Part shown: positions 7,873-16,939 of the stretch, one piece after another
How the letters are laid out: every line of letters starts with the position of its first letter
Numbering within the stretch: position 1 is the first letter of the stretch
NCBI GenBank assembly: GCA_009841075.1
Contig: VXMP01000049.1
Coordinates: 1 to 37,829, forward strand
DNA: 37,829 nt
From: Acidimicrobiia bacterium
GTDB taxonomy: Bacteria; Actinomycetota; Acidimicrobiia; Spongiisociales; Spongiisociaceae
Direction: 5' to 3'
Translations under genes and position numbers: made by a program
Notes under the pieces: model-generated
What the model saw: the letters and a program-made list of their open reading frames with translations, nothing else
Told to the model about the DNA's origin: nothing
Database searches by the model: none

Positions 7873-10800
7873 CTACTCGCCCCGGCCTGGCCCAAACACC
7901 GGCGGGTGGTGGCGGATGATTTGGTCCCAGTCGTCCCGTAGGCCGAAGCGGATCACCTGGTAGCCGAGGTTCATCATCCGGCGGTTGGCCTCTTGGTCAC
8001 GTTTGGCCCGTTCGGGATAATCGTGATGGGGGCCGTCAACGTAGATCACGGCGCAGGCATCGTCATAGACAAAGTCGGGCCGGGCCTTGGCCGCCTTGAA
8101 GTAGACCTGAGCCCGATCGGGCATCCGGTAGCCACCCTTCTTAAGCCGGTCCAGGAACTCCTTCTCCAGACCCGATTCGGGTGGCGGCCCCTCCGGTGAA
8201 CGGATGACCTCGGCGTCACGGAGTTGGGCGAGCCGGTCGGCAAGGGTGTCACGATCCAGCAGCTGATGGTCCATCTGGTTCCGGTAGGTGAGCAGGCACT
8301 GGTAGCAGGCCGCTTCGCACCGATCTCCATCCTGAGAATCGCTCATATCTTCGAGCGTGTCGGGATCGAAATGGCAGCGCCGCAAGGCTTCTCGGGCGAC
8401 CCGTCTCCAGATGGGTGCGTCAAGGATTAGGCGGCGCAGCACTCCGGCACCACCCTCCGCCGATTCGTAGAACAGGAGGAGTCGGCGATCATCTCGACTA
8501 GGCAACGGCTCTGCGGCCAGCTCACCGGGTTCCAGCTGGAATACCGCCTCGAAAGAGGCTTTCAGGGCGGCTTCAAGGGAGGCCATGGTTGCCAGGTCCG
8601 GCGGCATAGACGGTTTCACCAGCAGGGCGTTGCGGGTGTCGGTGACGTAGGGAACCACCCGTTGGGTTTGAGCCGAGAGGGGATCGTCCTGGCTCGCAGA
8701 GTCCTTGTCCTGCCTACCCCAGACCCCGCTTTCGACGTCAAGGACGAAACCGTGTTGTTGGGGGTTCTTGCGCCGCCGCCATCCCTGGTTGACCCGCCAG
8801 ACGGTGGCGGTTTTGCCGTAGGCCAGCTCCAAGAGAGGTTTCCCGATTTCCTCCCCACTGAGGCCTGACCCTTCGAGAGACGCTGCCGTCACGGTGGCCT
8901 GGTCAATCTGGTAGCGGCCCGAATGCTCGGCGAACTGCACCCCCGAAATCAGCTCGTATCCGATCCGGAACCGCTCCTCCTCGTCGGAGGTGATGCGGTC
9001 GCGCCGCCTGGTCGAAACGTTTCTCATCCGGATCAGGTTGGTCCAGGTCAGGCCCAGCTCGGAATGGCAGTAATGGCATACGTCCGGCCCGGGCGGGGTG
9101 TTGATCTCGTGCATGTAGCCGCATTCGGTGCAGCGCTTGACCGTCTGGGTGATCAGTCTTCCCTCGTCTCCGGACGCAGAGGTTCCCGAAGCATTATCCG
9201 TCGGGTCGAGGATCACCCGGTCGATCAGGTAGCGAGCCCCCTCGTGATACAGGTAGGAGCGAGGGCCGAACTCGCTGATCGCCAGGAAACGAGGGCGTTG
9301 CAAGAACTCAACTCCCTCACGGCTACGGTTTCGTCTACCAGGGATGAAAGCCGAGAGCGGCAGACGCGGGAAGGAGTAGCCGGGCAGGAATCCTTCGGCG
9401 GCCAAATAGCGGTAGGTGTAGAAATCGGACTGGCCACGCTGGTCTGATTGGGCACGCAACAGGTCGAGTTGCTTTTCCGCTTCGGACCGCAGTCGGCGGG
9501 CTTTGCGGCGGTCCTCCTCGCTGCGGTTGGCGGACATGGCGATCTTGCCCTGCTCCCGCGCCTGGGCCAGAGCCGCCGAGTAGAGCGACAGCCATCTTTT
9601 CAGGGCGTCCTCGAAACGGCGGTGAATCTTATTCAAGGTGTCGGTCAACCAGGTGTCCGACCACCAAGGTGCATCGGCTAGTTCCGAGCCCATGCTTTCG
9701 AGAACCTTTTGGGCGCGAACCTTGGCTCTGGCCTTCAGATTGGGATCGTTCAGACTATCTCGGATCTGGTCGGTTATCTCCGGTTTGGTCTCCCCGTCGG
9801 TGAGGTCGAGGATGTCGCCCATCGACCTGCCCAGATCCAGCCCGCTCTCCGCCAACCAGACGGAATGGACATGGGCTCTAACCAGGTCTTCGTTGGTCAG
9901 GTCCACTCGGGGTGCCTCTACCTGACCGGAGATCATCTCCTCCTGATGGCCGAAAAAGTGCTGGTCGTGTGGGCTGCCAACCGAACAGTAGGTGAAAACC
10001 AGGGCAGGTTGTCCGCTACGTCCGGCTCGACCGGAACGCTGCGCGTAGTTGGCGGGAGTAGGGGGCACGTTCCGCATATTTACCACGTTCAGCTCTGAGA
10101 TATCGACCCCCAGCTCCATGGTCGGAGAGCAGAAGAGCACCGGCAGACGGGCCTCACGAAACTGTTGCTCGCGTTCGATGCGCTGCTCATAGGACACCTG
10201 GGCGGTGTGTTCCCGGGCTTCGATGCCGGATAGCTCCGAGCCGGAGGTCCGATAGCGGTCGACGAAATAAGGGTTGGTCGGCATCTCCTCGGGAGCGCCG
10301 GGCATCCGAATTTGATCAACATAGGGCTTGGTGCCGTCGCCGGACTTCCAGATCAGGGCGGCGGCCGGAATCTGCCACTGGGAGCCGTTTTCTCCGTCAT
10401 CGTCCACCGCCACCAGCAGTCCGTATCGGCGCAGGCGCTCGGCCATCTGGCGGATAATCTCGGTGGTGGAATCGACGGTTAGTGGCTCAGGCGAGAAGTT
10501 GGATAAACCGTCTTGTCTGCGCAGGAACTGGCCGAAGGCGCTTCGACCGGTCATGTATCTCCAGTCTCGGCCGTCGTATCTTTGTCTGGTACGGGTCAGA
10601 AAACGGGTGGAGGGCTCCAGTTGGCGAGAATCATCGGCCAACGACCAGGGACCGATCAGCCGCTGGTCGGCCCGCTGCACCAGCCTTTCCTGGTGGCGGC
10701 GATCCAAAACGTCCACCTTGATTCCCAGTTCACGGCGGATCCAGTCCAGCATCACGGTCAAAATCCGATGACGATGCTCGGGTCCGGCGTCTACCAAGCT

Positions 10801-13038
10801 CGGATGGCAGTCCTTCCAGATCGACTCGTCTTGGGAAAGCTCTTGGAGACACTGATATTCGATGGTGAGGAGGCCGGTCTGTTCCAGGTTGGGTTGGGTG
10901 AGGCGCCAGCCCCGTTTCAGGTCACGGTAGAGGCGATAGGCGAGAACCTCCCGCAGAACCTGGTCGGTATCAAGGGCAGCTCCTCCCCGTAGATCAGGGT
11001 CGAGGGCGTATTGGTCGGCGGGAAGGCCCAGCTTGTCGAACACCTGCTGGGAGAGATCGTCATGCCTAAGTCCGTCTGGTCGGCCCGCCGCTGCCTGCCA
11101 TAGGGCGGAGCGAAGTTGGGTTACCTGGACGAAATCGTTGAAATGGCCTGCCTGGAGGGAGGCGTCTTGGCGGTTGTCGGTGAAAGACAGGAGCTTGCGG
11201 GCCTGGGAGGGGAGGCGGCCATTCTGGCGCAGGAAATGGACCACGGCCAGCGACATGATGGTGGTGGCGGTGGAACGACCCTCCGAGCCGAGGGTGGCGA
11301 GCCGGCTGAAATCACTGCCGAGCCTACTCGGGTAGGACACCCCGCAGGCCAGGCAGAAACGGAAGGGGGTGAGCGTCCACCAGCCGGGCACGCCTCCTTC
11401 TGTAATGGAATCGGGGGAGAGTAGCCGACCATCAGGCATAACCTCCACCCGTTGCGGCACTTCGCCTCGTCGGTTAGGCCGCAGCCGACCGTTGGGGTCG
11501 AGCCAGGTAGGAGGCAGCCGGTCGAGAATGCGGTCGGAATCATCAGGCCAGGGGTGGTCATCGCTGAGATAGAGGAAACCGGACCGGTTCTCTTCTTCAA
11601 ACCGGTCCCTGAGGTCCCGGGGGGTCAGGATTTCTTCTTCGGAATTGTCCGGGGCCTGGCCTCGACGGACCACGTAGTAGTCCTGGCCACAGGCTCGGCA
11701 GAAAGACAACGGTAGGAGCACCCGGGTGCGATCGCCAGGGACGAAGCGCCGCCCTTGCAGGGTCAGGGCACGCTTGCCAGGGCTTTCCGGTGAGGCGTAA
11801 ACGGTGTCGCCCCGGCTGATGAACTGGTGCAGGCGGAAGGCGAATACCGGCATAGCGGTGGTCGGGTTTCGGATTTCGTGTCCGGCCAGCAGGTAGGAGC
11901 GAAGGGCGTTTTCGCAGCTTTCCTGGTCGATGTCGGTTAGCGCGGAAAGGCGAGCCGCTGCTCCCTCGTCTCCCTCCAGAGCCCGGGGAATAGCCCGTAC
12001 CAGACGCCCCTCTTCCTGGCCGATCCCGAATTCGGTTTCGATCCAACCGGACAGGGGGTCGGCGGCAAAGGCTTCAAAATCCTTCGGCGGTCGGTTCCGC
12101 CATATTGCCCGACCCAGCTCCGCCCGGTGGGTCGGATCGGAAAGGTCGGGTTCCGGGGTGAGCCGCCGCAAGGTTTCGCCGATGACATCTTCGGGGTGAA
12201 CCTTGGCACCGAACAGACGGGTGCCCACCTTGGCCAGGCGGGTAAGGCGTTCTTGGTGCCCGCCTTCGGTGGAAAGGGTGGCGGAAGTCCCAACGCAGCG
12301 GATGGCCGCCGAACCGGAGGCCTCCCTAACCCGCCGCACCAGGAGGGCAACGTCGGCACCCTGTCGTCCTCGATAGCTGTGTAGCTCGTCAAGCACCAGA
12401 AAGCGGAGATCGCCCATCGCCTTAACCAGGGCCTTATCGCGATAGCGGGTGAGGATGAGCTCCATCATCACGTAGTTGGTGAGGAGGATGTCGGGCGGGT
12501 CATTGAGGATCAGGTCACGGGCTTCCTGGTCTTCCTGACCTGAATATCTGTTGAAAGTGACCGGCGGGTTACTCCCCGGCAGGAACTTGGCGAGCTCCTC
12601 CATCTGGCTGTTGGCCAGGGCGTTCATCGGGTAGATGACGACTGCTTTAACCCCGGTGCCCGAGCCGGTGCGCAGGACGTGATCGACTATAGGGATTATG
12701 TAGGCGAGGCTCTTGCCGGAACCGGTTCCGGTGGTGAGCACGTAGTTGCGGTCGGCTTGGGCGGCTCGGATGGCCTCTTCCTGATGGCGATAGGGCTTGA
12801 TGGTGCCGAAAATATCCTGGCAATGGGGGTGGAGTAGTCCATCGTTGACCATTGATTCGACAGAGGTGCCGGTTTCAAAGGCCGGGTTGAGCCCGATCCT
12901 GGGGGGAGGCCAGAGCAATCCTTGATCCAGGGCGTTTTTCACCTCGGTGCGGATTCGCTTGTCACGAAGGCGCATGAAGCTGGTGGCGTACCTCCGGTAG
13001 TCGTCCAGAAGTTGGTCGCGGAGCTCAAAGACGTTCAT
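7873..13038 (-). CDS. Giant DEAD-type helicase with DUF1998-like region and C-terminal Vsr/DUF559-like nuclease domain (DrmA/DrmB-like)
   Basis: The 1721-residue protein starts with an SF2 helicase core: Walker A GTGSGKS (104-110), DELH (217-220), a GTSATLS segment, and motif VI (QRSGRAGRSGQ) near residue 1000. Several zinc-binding Cys pairs follow (CRAC near 446, CLAC near 563, CTEC/CHYC near 1300). Near residue 1578 the CYQCLLTYRNQ segment resembles the Cys cluster of DUF1998 proteins such as MrfA and DISARM DrmB. The last 80 residues (VYFKAAKARPDFVYDD, then VIYVDGPHHDY and VIRFGLRDDW) look like a Vsr/DUF559-type endonuclease fold. It therefore looks like DrmA and DrmB functions plus a nuclease in one chain. 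It overlaps the UvrD-like gene by four bases (ATGA). It is expected to unwind or translocate on DNA and possibly cut it. Confidence 0.93.
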   Translation of the reverse strand: MNVFELRDQLLDDYRRYATSFMRLRDKRIRTEVKNALDQGLLWPPPRIGLNPAFETGTSVESMVNDGLLHPHCQDIFGTIKPYRHQEEAIRAAQADRNYVLTTGTGSGKSLAYIIPIVDHVLRTGSGTGVKAVVIYPMNALANSQMEELAKFLPGSNPPVTFNRYSGQEDQEARDLILNDPPDILLTNYVMMELILTRYRDKALVKAMGDLRFLVLDELHSYRGRQGADVALLVRRVREASGSAAIRCVGTSATLSTEGGHQERLTRLAKVGTRLFGAKVHPEDVIGETLRRLTPEPDLSDPTHRAELGRAIWRNRPPKDFEAFAADPLSGWIETEFGIGQEEGRLVRAIPRALEGDEGAAARLSALTDIDQESCENALRSYLLAGHEIRNPTTAMPVFAFRLHQFISRGDTVYASPESPGKRALTLQGRRFVPGDRTRVLLPLSFCRACGQDYYVVRRGQAPDNSEEEILTPRDLRDRFEEENRSGFLYLSDDHPWPDDSDRILDRLPPTWLDPNGRLRPNRRGEVPQRVEVMPDGRLLSPDSITEGGVPGWWTLTPFRFCLACGVSYPSRLGSDFSRLATLGSEGRSTATTIMSLAVVHFLRQNGRLPSQARKLLSFTDNRQDASLQAGHFNDFVQVTQLRSALWQAAAGRPDGLRHDDLSQQVFDKLGLPADQYALDPDLRGGAALDTDQVLREVLAYRLYRDLKRGWRLTQPNLEQTGLLTIEYQCLQELSQDESIWKDCHPSLVDAGPEHRHRILTVMLDWIRRELGIKVDVLDRRHQERLVQRADQRLIGPWSLADDSRQLEPSTRFLTRTRQRYDGRDWRYMTGRSAFGQFLRRQDGLSNFSPEPLTVDSTTEIIRQMAERLRRYGLLVAVDDDGENGSQWQIPAAALIWKSGDGTKPYVDQIRMPGAPEEMPTNPYFVDRYRTSGSELSGIEAREHTAQVSYEQRIEREQQFREARLPVLFCSPTMELGVDISELNVVNMRNVPPTPANYAQRSGRAGRSGQPALVFTYCSVGSPHDQHFFGHQEEMISGQVEAPRVDLTNEDLVRAHVHSVWLAESGLDLGRSMGDILDLTDGETKPEITDQIRDSLNDPNLKARAKVRAQKVLESMGSELADAPWWSDTWLTDTLNKIHRRFEDALKRWLSLYSAALAQAREQGKIAMSANRSEEDRRKARRLRSEAEKQLDLLRAQSDQRGQSDFYTYRYLAAEGFLPGYSFPRLPLSAFIPGRRNRSREGVEFLQRPRFLAISEFGPRSYLYHEGARYLIDRVILDPTDNASGTSASGDEGRLITQTVKRCTECGYMHEINTPPGPDVCHYCHSELGLTWTNLIRMRNVSTRRRDRITSDEEERFRIGYELISGVQFAEHSGRYQIDQATVTAASLEGSGLSGEEIGKPLLELAYGKTATVWRVNQGWRRRKNPQQHGFVLDVESGVWGRQDKDSASQDDPLSAQTQRVVPYVTDTRNALLVKPSMPPDLATMASLEAALKASFEAVFQLEPGELAAEPLPSRDDRRLLLFYESAEGGAGVLRRLILDAPIWRRVAREALRRCHFDPDTLEDMSDSQDGDRCEAACYQCLLTYRNQMDHQLLDRDTLADRLAQLRDAEVIRSPEGPPPESGLEKEFLDRLKKGGYRMPDRAQVYFKAAKARPDFVYDDACAVIYVDGPHHDYPERAKRDQEANRRMMNLGYQVIRFGLRDDWDQIIRHHPPVFGPGRGE

Positions 13039-15326
13039 CGCATGGTCGCGTTAGGTTGGGTGGCTATCGACTCCTGATGATTGAAATGGCCGGTTACCCA
13101 GACCAAGGCTTGGCTGGGTTGGTGGTTGTAGAGGATTACCAACACGTCTCGGGCTCGGGTCATGGCCACGAACAGCTGAGAAATTTGTAGAAGGTGTTCC
13201 TCGTTGGCCTCTTCGACGGTCTTGTGTTTGCTAGGAGGCATAGGGAATTGGTTTTTAGTTAGTCCGGGCAGGAATACCGCCTTGAACTCCAGGCCTTTGC
13301 CACGGTGGAAGGTCCCAACCTTGATGAGAGAGTTACCCCTTCCGTCATAATCGTCCAACGACTGCACCCCTAACCGGGCGGCTTTGATGCGGGCGATGAT
13401 CTTGTTAACCAGCTTCTTATTTGGTGCAAGAACCCCAACGTCACCTGGCCCGATGTTGCTGTCTTGTTTGGTTAGGTCTTCAATCCGCCGCACCAACTCG
13501 TCCAACTGGGCCTCGGTGTTCCCGGCGTCCACCATCAGTGGGCTCGGCCCTCGCCGAACCGGGTCGGCTTTGGCTTCGGCCCGTAAGTAATCTTCGGCCA
13601 AGCCTTGGACAGGGGTGTCCCCGGCCATCGCCATGGCCGCTTCGATTATCTCGCCAGTGTTGCGGTAGTTGATGTTTAGGACAGTGGTGCGTCCCCGAAC
13701 CTCCAGGCCGGCTTGGCGAAGGGTGAAGCCACCGGGATAGATGCGCTGAGCACCGTCGCCGAGGATAAGCAGCCCGTCGGGTCGGTCCTGCTCTGGATGC
13801 GGGGCGTTTACGAGAGCCCGCAGGAACAGGAGGCCGGCCATGGTGATGTCTTGGGCTTCGTCAACAATGATTGACGAGTAGAGCGGCTGTTTAAGCCGGC
13901 GAGCATGGCGAAGGGCGCGCAAGCGGATATCGGGGAAGTCCATCACACCTCGTTCGGACATTTCCTTGTCCCAGGCCTCCCGTAACCGCCACATCTCGGT
14001 CCTAATATTCTGATCCATGGGGACTCGGCGACCGGTACGGGCGATCTGAAGGTATTCGTCTAGCACCTCAATGGCCCGGCCCTTGATGACTGCAGTTATC
14101 TCTTCTCGTATGTAACGCTTGGTAAAACCGCTGCGTTTGAGGCGTGAACCCGGAACTACCACCTGTTGGTAAGCAACCGAGAAGGCTTCCTCTACCTTCT
14201 TTTGGTTGGGACTGGGCCAATCTTGGGCCTCTCGACAGATGCGGTGGGCCAGGCTATCGACATGGTTGAACTCGACTTCGCCTGATAAAGCACTAGGAAG
14301 GCGTAGATACAGCGATTTGAAAACAGGGGGAAGGTTTTTGACGAAAGTGGTGAAAAGGACCGGTCGGGTTTTATCTTCTTCAGTACGGATAAGGCGGTTT
14401 TGGGTTTCTTGTCGTTGAGTGCGATTGCGTTGGGCCAGCCAGGCCGCCCGATGGAGTCCCACAACGGTCTTGCCGGTGCCGGCCGAGCCTCGTACCAGGG
14501 CCGGCCCCTGATAGCTCCGCCGTACGGCGGTCCGCTGGTCGGGGTGGAGAAAGATCATCCAGTCCTCGATCGGCCGACCCATTATTTCTTCAAGGAATGC
14601 GGGTTCGGTGCGGGTGAACCAGGCGGGCATGTTTTCGTCTTGGAGTTGGCGCTCGAAATCCAAGTCTTCCGCGGTGGCCGGCGGTGGGGTCGGGTTTACT
14701 TCTAGTTCTCTGACCCGAGCAGCTTCGGCGGCGGCTTTCTCTCCGTCGGGATGACCGTAGGCGATCAGGTTATAGCAGCGCTCAAAGTGTGTCTCACCCA
14801 ATAAGTCTTCCATTGCCAGGAGTTCGTCATCATGGTTGAGGCGGCGCAGGTGGGTCACCAAGTGGTCAGGAAATCCGAACTCACGGAGCTCTTTATCGGA
14901 CCAAGCCATTAAAAGCTGCCCTGCTCCGTCCGGGCGGCGGCCGAGATGGTAAGGACGATCCTCTCCTGATTCAGGGTTCTGCTCAATGACGGTGAGGGTG
15001 TGCACTTGAGGATCAAATCGGATGCTGATCCCCTTTACACGGTCGTAGACCTTGTGGTTGCCGAACAGAAGTAGGACGATGGTTCGGTTGAACAATTGCC
15101 AAACCACCCGGCGGTCGCTTCTCCGTCCTCCCACATCGGAGGCATAGATCTTGTGGCCGTTTTTTGCCTCGCCCACGCCGTGGGTATTGAGCTTGTTGTT
15201 CTGGAAAGGTCTAAGGCGAAGTTCGGACATTGTGTCTAGAAGGGCGGCCTTATTTTTGAGGGCGTCCTTGCGCAAGGCGTTAACGCTGTCCCAGAAAGAT
15301 TGCGTTTCCACCACGTGGTACGACAT
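13035..15326 (-). CDS. UvrD/Rep-type SF1 helicase with RelE-like N-terminal domain
   Basis: The 763-residue protein carries the SF1 helicase motifs: GSAGTGKT near residue 284, VDEAQDI near 490, NINYRNTGEI near 557, GTFHRGKGLEF near 675 and AMTRARDVL near 723. The first 105 residues do not belong to the helicase. The pattern of a helical start, then KLNTHGVGEAKNGHKIYASD, RVVWQLFNRTIVLLLF and a final HKVYDRV, resembles the RelE/ParE toxin fold. Fusions of this kind are known among UvrD-like proteins of defence islands. Whether the domain is an active ribonuclease is unclear. It is the first gene of the island operon, with GGAGG eight bases before the ATG and a candidate promoter at 15402-15429. 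DNA unwinding is the family activity; a role in phage restriction is inferred from the neighbours. Confidence 0.93.
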   Translation of the reverse strand: MSYHVVETQSFWDSVNALRKDALKNKAALLDTMSELRLRPFQNNKLNTHGVGEAKNGHKIYASDVGGRRSDRRVVWQLFNRTIVLLLFGNHKVYDRVKGISIRFDPQVHTLTVIEQNPESGEDRPYHLGRRPDGAGQLLMAWSDKELREFGFPDHLVTHLRRLNHDDELLAMEDLLGETHFERCYNLIAYGHPDGEKAAAEAARVRELEVNPTPPPATAEDLDFERQLQDENMPAWFTRTEPAFLEEIMGRPIEDWMIFLHPDQRTAVRRSYQGPALVRGSAGTGKTVVGLHRAAWLAQRNRTQRQETQNRLIRTEEDKTRPVLFTTFVKNLPPVFKSLYLRLPSALSGEVEFNHVDSLAHRICREAQDWPSPNQKKVEEAFSVAYQQVVVPGSRLKRSGFTKRYIREEITAVIKGRAIEVLDEYLQIARTGRRVPMDQNIRTEMWRLREAWDKEMSERGVMDFPDIRLRALRHARRLKQPLYSSIIVDEAQDITMAGLLFLRALVNAPHPEQDRPDGLLILGDGAQRIYPGGFTLRQAGLEVRGRTTVLNINYRNTGEIIEAAMAMAGDTPVQGLAEDYLRAEAKADPVRRGPSPLMVDAGNTEAQLDELVRRIEDLTKQDSNIGPGDVGVLAPNKKLVNKIIARIKAARLGVQSLDDYDGRGNSLIKVGTFHRGKGLEFKAVFLPGLTKNQFPMPPSKHKTVEEANEEHLLQISQLFVAMTRARDVLVILYNHQPSQALVWVTGHFNHQESIATQPNATMR

Positions 15327-15401
15327 GTTCTGTCCTCCAAGTTCTGTTATCTACTCCACGGGCGGGCTATTCCGCCGGAGAGAATTGCGCCTTAAGGTGA
15401 A

Positions 15402-15429
15402 AATATAGGCCGCAGGTGGGACATTTGAA
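15402..15429 (-). promoter_or_regulatory. Candidate promoter of the helicase island
   Basis: Read on the minus strand, TTCAAA (15424-15429) and TATATT (15402-15407) are separated by 16 bp and lie about 75 bp before the UvrD-like start. The -10 hexamer matches the consensus at five of six positions, and the -35 at four. A short GGCGG/CCGCC hairpin (15361-15376) lies in the predicted leader. There is no experimental support. Confidence 0.35.
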
Positions 15430-15447
15430 CCAGAGATTGAAGAAACG

Positions 15448-15470
15448 CGGCAAAACCCACCGAGTTGCCG
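15448..15470 (-). terminator. Candidate intrinsic terminator after the UbiD gene
   Basis: The inverted repeat CGGCAA / TTGCCG with an 11-base loop lies 19 bp downstream of the UbiD stop. On the minus strand it is followed by a T-rich run (TTTCTT) after two bases. It would end the amidohydrolase-UbiD transcript before the promoter of the helicase island. The six-bp stem is short, so termination may be weak. Confidence 0.4.
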
Positions 15471-15488
15471 TTTAGGGTGACGCAGATT

Positions 15489-16889
15489 TCAGGTCGAGGT
15501 TCCCCAGGGTTGGTGACGGGACAGGAGATCGGCGGCTCTGTCCTGTGCCGACCGGGAGATTCCGAGCCGGGTGGCGTTGAAATCGGGGCCTCGGGTGGCA
15601 TCCAGCGCCAGGCGGGAGGTAACCCCGGTCAACGACGAGGAAGGGTCTAGGGGGCTGCCCGGAAGTCCGTCCACCACAAACAGGTCGTCGGCGGGCTGGA
15701 AATGGGTGGCCAAAGCCCAGAGCACCTGGCCGTCGTCGGTGATGTCAATGTCCTCGTCCACCGCCACCACCGTCTTGAGATAGGGGTCCCAGCCCAACAG
15801 CCCCAGCATGATCTGGCGGGCCTGGCCGGGCCTACGGGCGCGAACCTGCACATAGCAATGGAAATGACTCCCCGAATTGGGATAGTGCAGGGCGACCACC
15901 TCCGGGAAGCGGGCCTTCAGTTTGTCGGCCATCTCCGATTCCCTAGGGATTCGGGCCAGGTTGAGATGCTCGGCCGAGTTCCCGCCCACTATGTCGAGCA
16001 AGACCGGGTTGCGCCGAGCCGACATGACCTCCACCTGAAAAAGGCTGTTGGTGGAACGATCCGAGGAGTAGCCGGTGAACTCCCCGAACGGGCCCTCCTC
16101 GACATGATGCTCGGGCCGGATCACCCCCTCGAACAGGAAATCGGCGGTGGCGGGTACCTTGATGCCGTATTTCGGGCTTGCAACCACCTCCAAGGGTGCC
16201 CCGAACAGTCCGCCCGCTACCTGGCGTTCGTCAACGTCCATCGGCACCCGGGCGGAGGCGGCCAGCATGAAAAGGGGATGACCGCCCAGCACCATCGCCA
16301 CCCGCAGAGGCTCGCCCCGGGACCGGGCCGCCTTCATCAGACGCCACAGGTCGCCCCGGGAGTGCAGGCTGGTCGCAAAGGAGTTGGAGGAATTGACCAT
16401 GGCCCGGTGATAGCTCAGGTTCCCTACCCCGTTCTCGTCCTCGGCAACGATGATCCCGCTGGTGATGTAGGGGGCGCGATCGGTTTCGAAGTGGGTCAGC
16501 ATAGGGAAGTCCCACAGGTTGATCTCGTCCCCTTCGGCCGTATGATCGAGGAGCGGCCCGTTCGGTTGCTTGGCAGGTTTTATCAGGTTGGTGGCCCGTT
16601 CCTGAAAGGTCTCATGCAAGGTTTTGGTCTCGGTACCCAGAATGCGGGCTACCCGATCACGACAGGCGAAAATGTTGGTCACCACCTGATGGGGAATCCC
16701 TTCGATCTGGTGGAACCACAGCATCTCGCGCCGACCGGTTTCGGCCATCTGCCAGACCATCGCCGCCACGTCTTGCGAATCCTCTACCTGTTCCGACACC
16801 ACCAGCACATCCTCGGGGTGGGCGTGCTGATAGTCCTCCAGGAAGTCGTGCAGGTCCTGGCTAGCTCCGAACCCGTCAGATTGACTCAA
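15489..16889 (-). CDS. UbiD-family prenylated-FMN-dependent decarboxylase
   Basis: The 466-residue length is normal for UbiD/Fdc-type enzymes, which reversibly (de)carboxylate unsaturated or aromatic acids with prenylated FMN. The family hallmark EEGPFGEFTGY near residues 264-275 carries the two catalytic glutamates. An upstream Arg-rich GGHPLF segment and the late DATRG motif also fit. The start is a TTG at 16889: a stop lies eight codons upstream and no ATG or GTG lies between. It follows the amidohydrolase gene by 50 bp and is probably cotranscribed with it. Both are families that act on aromatic or enoic carboxylates, so a joint degradation route is plausible, but the substrate cannot be read from sequence. 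No UbiX-type prenyltransferase gene is in the window, so the cofactor must come from elsewhere. Confidence 0.92.
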   Translation of the reverse strand: MSQSDGFGASQDLHDFLEDYQHAHPEDVLVVSEQVEDSQDVAAMVWQMAETGRREMLWFHQIEGIPHQVVTNIFACRDRVARILGTETKTLHETFQERATNLIKPAKQPNGPLLDHTAEGDEINLWDFPMLTHFETDRAPYITSGIIVAEDENGVGNLSYHRAMVNSSNSFATSLHSRGDLWRLMKAARSRGEPLRVAMVLGGHPLFMLAASARVPMDVDERQVAGGLFGAPLEVVASPKYGIKVPATADFLFEGVIRPEHHVEEGPFGEFTGYSSDRSTNSLFQVEVMSARRNPVLLDIVGGNSAEHLNLARIPRESEMADKLKARFPEVVALHYPNSGSHFHCYVQVRARRPGQARQIMLGLLGWDPYLKTVVAVDEDIDITDDGQVLWALATHFQPADDLFVVDGLPGSPLDPSSSLTGVTSRLALDATRGPDFNATRLGISRSAQDRAADLLSRHQPWGTST

Positions 16890-16939
16890 AGGATCATCCC
16901 AACAAACATCTCAACCAAGGTGCGTGTAGATCAAGCCGC

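Noticed and set aside
1-15326. BREX or plain type I restriction system
   Set aside because: No PglZ, BrxC, HsdR or HsdS-like protein is seen; the helicase set fits DISARM-like systems better.
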